Shown here: positions 6,079-9,961 of the stretch, one piece after another
Layout: each line of letters begins with the position of its first letter
Numbering within the stretch: position 1 is the first letter of the stretch
Origin: an uncultured Rubrobacteraceae bacterium
GTDB lineage: Bacteria; Actinomycetota; Rubrobacteria; Rubrobacterales; Rubrobacteraceae
Direction: 5' to 3'
DNA length: 9,961 nt
Assembly: GCA_902805985.1 (NCBI GenBank)
Contig: CADCUW010000605.1
Span: 1-9,961, forward strand
The notes under the pieces: generated by a model
The model's database searches: none
Seen by the model: the letters and a program-made list of their open reading frames with translations, nothing else
What the model was told of the DNA's origin: nothing
Made by a program: the position numbers and the translations under genes

Positions 6079-7245
6079 TTGGATCTCTACGAGTATCAGG
6101 GCAAAGAGTTGTTGAGGAGCTACGACCTGGAGACGCTTCCTGGCATCGTGGCGGGGACACCGGAGGAGGCGGCCCGGGCGGCCGAGACGCTCGGGGGTAC
6201 GGTCGCGGTGAAGGCGCAGGTCCTCATCGGCGGGCGTGGCAAGGCCGGTGGCATCGCGGTCGTCCACAGCGCGCGGGAGGCGCGGGAGGCCGCCGAGCGC
6301 ATCCTCGGGATGGACATCCGGGGGCACACCGTCCGGCGGGTGTACGTCGAGGGCGGGGCGGAGATCGAGAAGGAGTACTACCTCTCGATCACGGTGGACC
6401 GGGCGGCGAAGAGGCCGCTCATTCTCTTCTCGACCGAGGGCGGCGTGGACATCGAGGAGGTCGCCGAGACCAAGCCCGAAGCCATCGTCAGGACGCACGT
6501 GGACCCGCTGCTGGGCCTCCTGCCCTACCAGGTGCGCGAGATCGTGTTCGCCGCGGGCCTCGAAGGCGACGCCGCGAAGGGCGTCGGGCGGACGCTGAAC
6601 AACCTCTACAAGGCGTTCGAGGGACTGGACGCGAGCCTGGTCGAGATCAACCCTCTAGTGCTGACGAAGGACGGGCGCGTCTTGACGCTCGACTCGAAGG
6701 TGACGGTGGACAACTCGAGCCTGTACCGGCACAAGGACATCGCGGAGCTGCACGACGTCGAGGCGGCCGACCCGCAGGAGCAGCGGGCCCAGGAGGTAGG
6801 CCTTCAGTACGTGAAGCTCGACGGGAACGTCGGGATCTTGGGCAACGGGGCTGGGCTCGTGATGAGCACGCTCGACGTGGTGGCCCAGGCCGGCGGGGAG
6901 CCGGCTAACTTCTGCGACGTCGGGGGCGGGGCGGACGCCGAGAAGATCTCCGAAGCCCTCGACATCGTCACCTCCAACGAGCAGGTCGAGAGCGTCCTCT
7001 TCAACATCTTCGGTGGCATAACCCGCGGGGACGAGGTAGCCCGGGGCCTGCTGTCCGCCATCGAGCGGACCGGCATCCGGCTCCCCATAGTGGTGCGCCT
7101 CGACGGGACGAACGCCGAGGAGGGGCGCCGCATCCTGGCGGAGAACACGCCGGAGAACGTACACACCGAGGAGACGATGCTCGACGCCGCGCGCCGCGCC
7201 GTGGAGCTCGCGCGCGGAACACGCGACAGCAACGGGGGGCGGTAG
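6079..7245 (+). CDS. sucC: Succinyl-CoA synthetase (ADP/GDP-forming), beta subunit
   Basis: 388 aa, the same length as E. coli SucC. With SucD it converts succinyl-CoA, phosphate and NDP to succinate, CoA and NTP in the TCA cycle. Residues about 1-230 are the ATP-grasp domain: [12 protein letters not shown] start, Lys45 and the GGRGKAGG loop (51-58) for nucleotide, Asn191 (VEINPLV) and Asp205 for Mg2+. Residues about 245-380 are the C-terminal CoA-ligase domain with GNGAG (255-259), GGEPANF and [11 protein letters not shown] (308-318) around the power-helix and phosphohistidine contact. The start is TTG at 6079, with GGGAG 8 nt upstream; it is fixed by the conserved N-terminus and no ATG fits. 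Only 3 nt separate it from sucD. Nucleotide preference cannot be judged here. Confidence 0.97.
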   Translation: MDLYEYQGKELLRSYDLETLPGIVAGTPEEAARAAETLGGTVAVKAQVLIGGRGKAGGIAVVHSAREAREAAERILGMDIRGHTVRRVYVEGGAEIEKEYYLSITVDRAAKRPLILFSTEGGVDIEEVAETKPEAIVRTHVDPLLGLLPYQVREIVFAAGLEGDAAKGVGRTLNNLYKAFEGLDASLVEINPLVLTKDGRVLTLDSKVTVDNSSLYRHKDIAELHDVEAADPQEQRAQEVGLQYVKLDGNVGILGNGAGLVMSTLDVVAQAGGEPANFCDVGGGADAEKISEALDIVTSNEQVESVLFNIFGGITRGDEVARGLLSAIERTGIRLPIVVRLDGTNAEEGRRILAENTPENVHTEETMLDAARRAVELARGTRDSNGGR

Positions 7246-7248
7246 CAC

Positions 7249-8121
7249 ATGGCGATACTCGTAGACGACGGCACGCGCCTGGTGGTCCAGGGCATCACGG
7301 GCAGGGAGGGCGCCTTCCACACGGGTAGGATGCTCGAGAGCGGCACCAACGTGGTGGCCGGCGTCACGCCCGGCAAGGGCGGACAGAACCACGACGGGGT
7401 GCCGGTCTTCAACACCGTGCACGAGTCGGCAAAGGAGACAGGCGCGAACGCCAGCGTCATCTTCGTCCCCCCGCCGTTCGCCGCGGACGCCATCTTCGAG
7501 TCGCTGGACTCTGGGATGGGGACCATTTGCTGCATCACGGAGGGCATCCCCGTCCACGACATGATGCGGGTGGCGGACTTTATCGGGACGAAGGACGCGA
7601 CGCTTATCGGGCCGAACTGCCCCGGCGTTCTCTCGCCGGGCAAGGCGAACGTCTCCATCATGCCGCGGGACATCTTCACGCCGGGCAAGGTCGGGGTCGT
7701 TAGCCGCAGCGGGACGCTCACGTACCAGATCGTCAACGAGCTCACGCAGCGGGGCATCGGCCAGAGCACGGCCGTCGGCATCGGCGGAGACCCGATCATC
7801 GGCACGAACTTTATCGAGATCCTCGGCAAGTTCGAGGAGGACCCCGAGACAGATTGCGTCGTGATGATCGGGGAGATCGGGGGCAACGCCGAGCAGCTCG
7901 CCGCCCAGTTCGTCCAGAGCCAGATGCAGACCCCGGTCGTCGCCTACATAGCGGGGTTCACGGCGCCGGAAGGCAAGACGATGGGCCACGCCGGCGCGAT
8001 AGTCTCGGGCGGCGAGAGCACGGCCGAGGCGAAGAGCGAGGCGTTGCGGGGCGCCGGCATCCGGGCGGCGACGAACCCGTCCGAGGTTGCCGAGCTTGTG
8101 ACAGAGGCGCTCGGCGGGTAG
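7249..8121 (+). CDS. sucD: Succinyl-CoA synthetase, alpha subunit
   Basis: 290 aa, normal family length. An N-terminal Rossmann CoA-binding domain (about 1-125; [35 protein letters not shown]) is followed by the ligase domain. His247 in [12 protein letters not shown] is the phosphohistidine that transfers phosphate from succinyl phosphate to NDP bound on SucC. The ATG follows the sucC stop by 3 nt and uses a G-rich SD inside the end of sucC, so the two subunits are translationally linked. Its substrate succinyl-CoA is also the product of the methylmalonyl-CoA mutase encoded in this window. Confidence 0.97.
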   Translation: MAILVDDGTRLVVQGITGREGAFHTGRMLESGTNVVAGVTPGKGGQNHDGVPVFNTVHESAKETGANASVIFVPPPFAADAIFESLDSGMGTICCITEGIPVHDMMRVADFIGTKDATLIGPNCPGVLSPGKANVSIMPRDIFTPGKVGVVSRSGTLTYQIVNELTQRGIGQSTAVGIGGDPIIGTNFIEILGKFEEDPETDCVVMIGEIGGNAEQLAAQFVQSQMQTPVVAYIAGFTAPEGKTMGHAGAIVSGGESTAEAKSEALRGAGIRAATNPSEVAELVTEALGG

Positions 8122-8130
8122 GGGCTTGCG

Positions 8131-8304
8131 GTGAGGTTCGGGGGTTCGGGGTGGAAGCCCAGCAGCCGGCGGAACAGGCGGCAGGGCCGCGCCCCGCAGA
8201 GGTCCACGGAGAGGGGCGCGGATCGGGCCTTCATCCTCATACTCGCCGGCTTCGTCGTCCTGGTGCTCGGCCTCGTGCTGGTGATCGGCTTCCTGACGAC
8301 TTGA
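8131..8304 (+). CDS. Small single-pass membrane protein of unknown function
   Basis: 57 aa from a GTG start. The first about 32 residues are strongly basic (many Arg, Ser and Gln); residues about 35-55 form one hydrophobic helix rich in Leu, Val and Ile (AFILILAGFVVLVLGLVLVI), and the protein ends at once with GFLTT. The positive-inside rule places the N-terminus in the cytoplasm. It begins 9 nt after the sucD stop; upstream G-rich sequence (GGGG at 8121-8124) is only a weak ribosome binding site, so it may depend on coupling to sucD. No known family is recognised. The clear basic-then-hydrophobic layout, filling the whole gap between sucD and the permease promoter, supports a real gene. Confidence 0.6.
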   Translation: MRFGGSGWKPSSRRNRRQGRAPQRSTERGADRAFILILAGFVVLVLGLVLVIGFLTT

Positions 8305-8324
8305 GGCGGGATCTCCTGACGCCG

Positions 8325-8333
8325 TGCTAGACT
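8325..8333 (+). promoter_or_regulatory. Possible extended -10 promoter for the permease/RCK genes
   Basis: TGCTAGACT fits an extended -10 (TGn plus TAGACT). It lies 30 nt upstream of the permease ATG and just past the stop of the small membrane protein. TTGAGG at 8302-8307 is a possible -35 but the spacing of 20 nt is long. Confidence 0.35.
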
Positions 8334-8363
8334 CTCTCCCGGGTCGGGTGTGACCGGGATTCT

Positions 8364-9754
8364 ATGTCTAAGCTTCTGGTTCCATCCACGCGCCCTCAGA
8401 ACCGGCTCACCCGCTGGCTGCTGAAGCACCGCATCGAGCAAGCCCCGGGGCCCGGGGCGCGGGAGAGCGAGACCGGCCAGCATCCGCGGTGGCAGGTCGT
8501 CTGCCTGACCGGGGTGGACTACTTCTCCACTTTAGGCTACATCCCCGGCATCGCCCTGGCCGCGCCCGGGGTCCTCTCCCCCATCGCCACCATGCGCATC
8601 GTGCTGCTGACGCTCTTTGGCGCGTTGCCGATGTACCGTATCGTCGCGCGCAAGAGCCCCCACGGGCAGGGTTCGATCGTGATGCTCAAGGAGCTGCTCT
8701 CGTTCTGGAAGGGCAAGCTCTTCGTCCTGTGCCTGCTCGGCTTCGTCGCGACCGGCTGGGTCGTTACTATCACCCTGTCGGCCTCCGACGCCACCGCCCA
8801 CATCGTCGAGAACCCGTTCTGGCCCGCGTCCCTCGGCCACTCGACGGGCACCCTGATCATCGTCACCCTGGTGCTGGTGGGGCTTCTCGGCGCGGTCTTC
8901 CTGAGAGGCTTTCAGCCACTTGTGCTTGTCTATACACTGATCTCCATCGTGGTCGTCGTGGTCTTCGCCGCCGACCCGACCGCCCAGGCCGGCGCCTACG
9001 CGACCGGCGTCCTGGCGATGATGACCTCGGGGTCTATAGCCGTGACCATAGCCACCCGGCGTATGGGGAAGCGGGTGGCGCCCTTGGTGTTCGGCGGGAT
9101 AACGCTCATCTTCGCCTACGCGACCGTGGCGAACATAGTAGACAGGCCGGATGGCATCACGATCGCCCTGCTGTTCTTCGGCGCGATCATCGCCGTCTCG
9201 CTCGTCTCGCGGGTCCAGCGCTCGCTGGAGCTTCGCCAGGAACGCATAGACATAGACAAAACCGCCCAGGAGTTCTTGAACGAGGCGGCCAGGGGCACGG
9301 ACATCCACATCGTCGCCCACAGACGCAGGGCCGGCAACGACCCGGCGGAGTACGCCCGCAAGGAGCGGGAGCAGCGCGAGGACAACCATATCCCGGAGGA
9401 CCAACCGATCCTCTTCCTGGAGATGGCCGTGGAGGACGCCTCCGAGTTCACGGACGTACTCGAAGTGCGCGGCGTCGAGATCGGTGGCCACAAGGTACCG
9501 CGAGCCGCAAGGTACTGCGGGCCGCAAGCTCCGTCGTCCCGAACGCCATCGCGGCGCTGCTGCTACATTTGAGGGACACGACGGGCAAGACGCCGCACTG
9601 TTACTTCGGCTGGACAGAAGGGAACCCCATCGTGTACCTGATACGCTTCATCCTCTTCGGGGAGGGCGACACCGCCCCGGTGACCCACGAGGTCCTGAGG
9701 GAGGCCGAGCCCGAGGCCTCCCTCAGGACCCTGATCCACATCGGCGGACGATGA
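8364..9754 (+). pseudogene. APC-type permease gene, apparently disrupted by a 17-bp duplication and an internal deletion
   Basis: From the ATG at 8364 the frame encodes an APC-superfamily permease: a soluble N-terminus (1-40), TM1 with the unwound-helix motif [15 protein letters not shown] (50-64), TM2-TM4 (77-180), TM segments at about 184-203, 208-230, 238-257 and 264-283, then a cytosolic tail. At codon 377 a 17-nt tandem repeat shifts the frame, and the original frame ends at 9572 after about 24 foreign residues. Dropping one repeat copy restores a continuous reading frame of about 457 aa to the TGA at 9752-9754, with plausible conserved text ([32 protein letters not shown]). As I recall the family, intact members are about 600-670 aa with about 12 TM helices. 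Here only about 8 remain, and [10 protein letters not shown] (TM4 end) joins directly to PLVLVYT (late TM). The likely substrate is K+ or an amino acid; the RCK neighbour favours K+. SD is weak. Confidence 0.75.
9492..9525 (+). repeat. 17-bp imperfect tandem duplication inside the permease gene
   Basis: Two adjacent 17-nt units, AAGGTACCGCGAGCCGC (9492-9508) and AAGGTACTGCGGGCCGC (9509-9525), differ at two positions. One extra unit shifts the downstream frame by 17, that is by 2 modulo 3, which equals the observed offset between the N-terminal frame and the C-terminal frame. The second copy reads KVLRAA as expected for the domain; the first reads KVPRAA. Confidence 0.95.
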
Positions 9755-9961
9755 AGCACCAGTTCCTCGTCGTCGGCTTGGGGCGCCTCGGCATCGCGAT
9801 GGTGGGCACCCTCGACACTTTAGGCCACGAGGTGCTCGCGCTTGACGCCAAGGAGGACCTGATACAGGACCTCGCGGACGACCTGCCGAACGTCCATCTC
9901 GTCGCGGCCGACGCCACGGACGAGGACGTCCTGCGGGGCCTGAACGTCGAGCACTTCGACG
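9751..9961 (+). CDS. TrkA-N/RCK domain potassium transport regulator, N-terminal part (cut by window edge)
   Basis: The first 70 residues are visible. They form the Rossmann half of an RCK_N (TrkA-N) domain: beta-1 [10 protein letters not shown] (5-14) with the GxGxxG dinucleotide loop, beta-2 ending in Asp32 (HEVLALD), which in the family contacts the adenine ribose, and [20 protein letters not shown] (51-70), a standard RCK signature. RCK proteins such as KtrA and TrkA form cytosolic rings that gate K+ uptake membrane subunits in response to nucleotides. The ATG overlaps the permease stop as ATGA, so translation is coupled and a functional pairing with the permease is implied. Whether an RCK_C domain follows cannot be seen. 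Confidence 0.9.
   Translation, partial: MKHQFLVVGLGRLGIAMVGTLDTLGHEVLALDAKEDLIQDLADDLPNVHLVAADATDEDVLRGLNVEHFD

Noticed and set aside
6655..7989. Long minus-strand open frames (444 and 360 codons) opposite sucC and sucD
   Set aside because: They overlap two unambiguous TCA-cycle genes in full and look like GC-driven shadows rich in His, Asp, Arg and Pro.
8305..8363. c-di-AMP (ydaO-type) riboswitch before the permease/K+ regulator genes
   Set aside because: The leader is only 59 nt and contains none of the conserved ydaO blocks; it is far too short for that aptamer.
8532..9527. Minus-strand open frame of 331 codons opposite the permease
   Set aside because: Shadow of the membrane-protein coding strand; repetitive Asp/His/Arg/Gly content.
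9480..9535. Programmed ribosomal frameshifting to explain the permease frame change
   Set aside because: No slippery heptamer or downstream pseudoknot is evident, and the 17-nt duplication alone explains the shift exactly.

Overview
The window is high-GC DNA with frequent GTG and TTG starts and strong purine-rich ribosome binding sites. It carries a DUF2630 gene and a methylmalonyl-CoA mutase whose catalytic subunit stands alone. Together these suggest an actinobacterium, most likely of the Rubrobacter type; that placement is inference from gene content and style, not from a marker gene.

Layout: (1) 1-332, minus strand: 5' part of an Mrp/ApbC-like Fe-S carrier gene, cut by the window edge. 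(2) 463-2292, minus: a secreted subtilisin-like (S8) protease with its own terminator. Its 5' leader contains a clear class I cyclic-di-GMP (GEMM-I) riboswitch that runs into the Shine-Dalgarno. (3) 2365-4393, minus: methylmalonyl-CoA epimerase followed by the methylmalonyl-CoA mutase catalytic subunit, 13 nt apart; no B12-binding subunit is present. (4) 4492-4734, plus: a DUF2630 small protein, convergent with (5) 4740-5957, minus: a DUF554 membrane protein followed by two small, apparently paralogous unknown proteins. (6) 6079-8121, plus: sucC-sucD, succinyl-CoA synthetase. (7) 8131-8304, plus: a small one-helix membrane protein. (8) 8364-9754, plus: an APC-type permease gene that appears broken twice, then (9) from 9751, plus, the start of a TrkA-N/RCK potassium-regulator gene coupled by an ATGA overlap.

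Metabolically, the epimerase and mutase convert methylmalonyl-CoA, as formed from propionyl-CoA, to succinyl-CoA, and SucCD converts succinyl-CoA to succinate with nucleotide triphosphate formation, so the middle of the window forms a propionate-to-TCA-cycle route in separate transcription units.

The most notable points are the c-di-GMP riboswitch in front of an exported protease and the double lesion in the permease: a 17-bp imperfect tandem duplication that exactly accounts for a frameshift, and an apparent loss of its central membrane segments. The RCK partner of this APC-type permease is also notable. I see no mobile element, CRISPR array, tRNA or rRNA.
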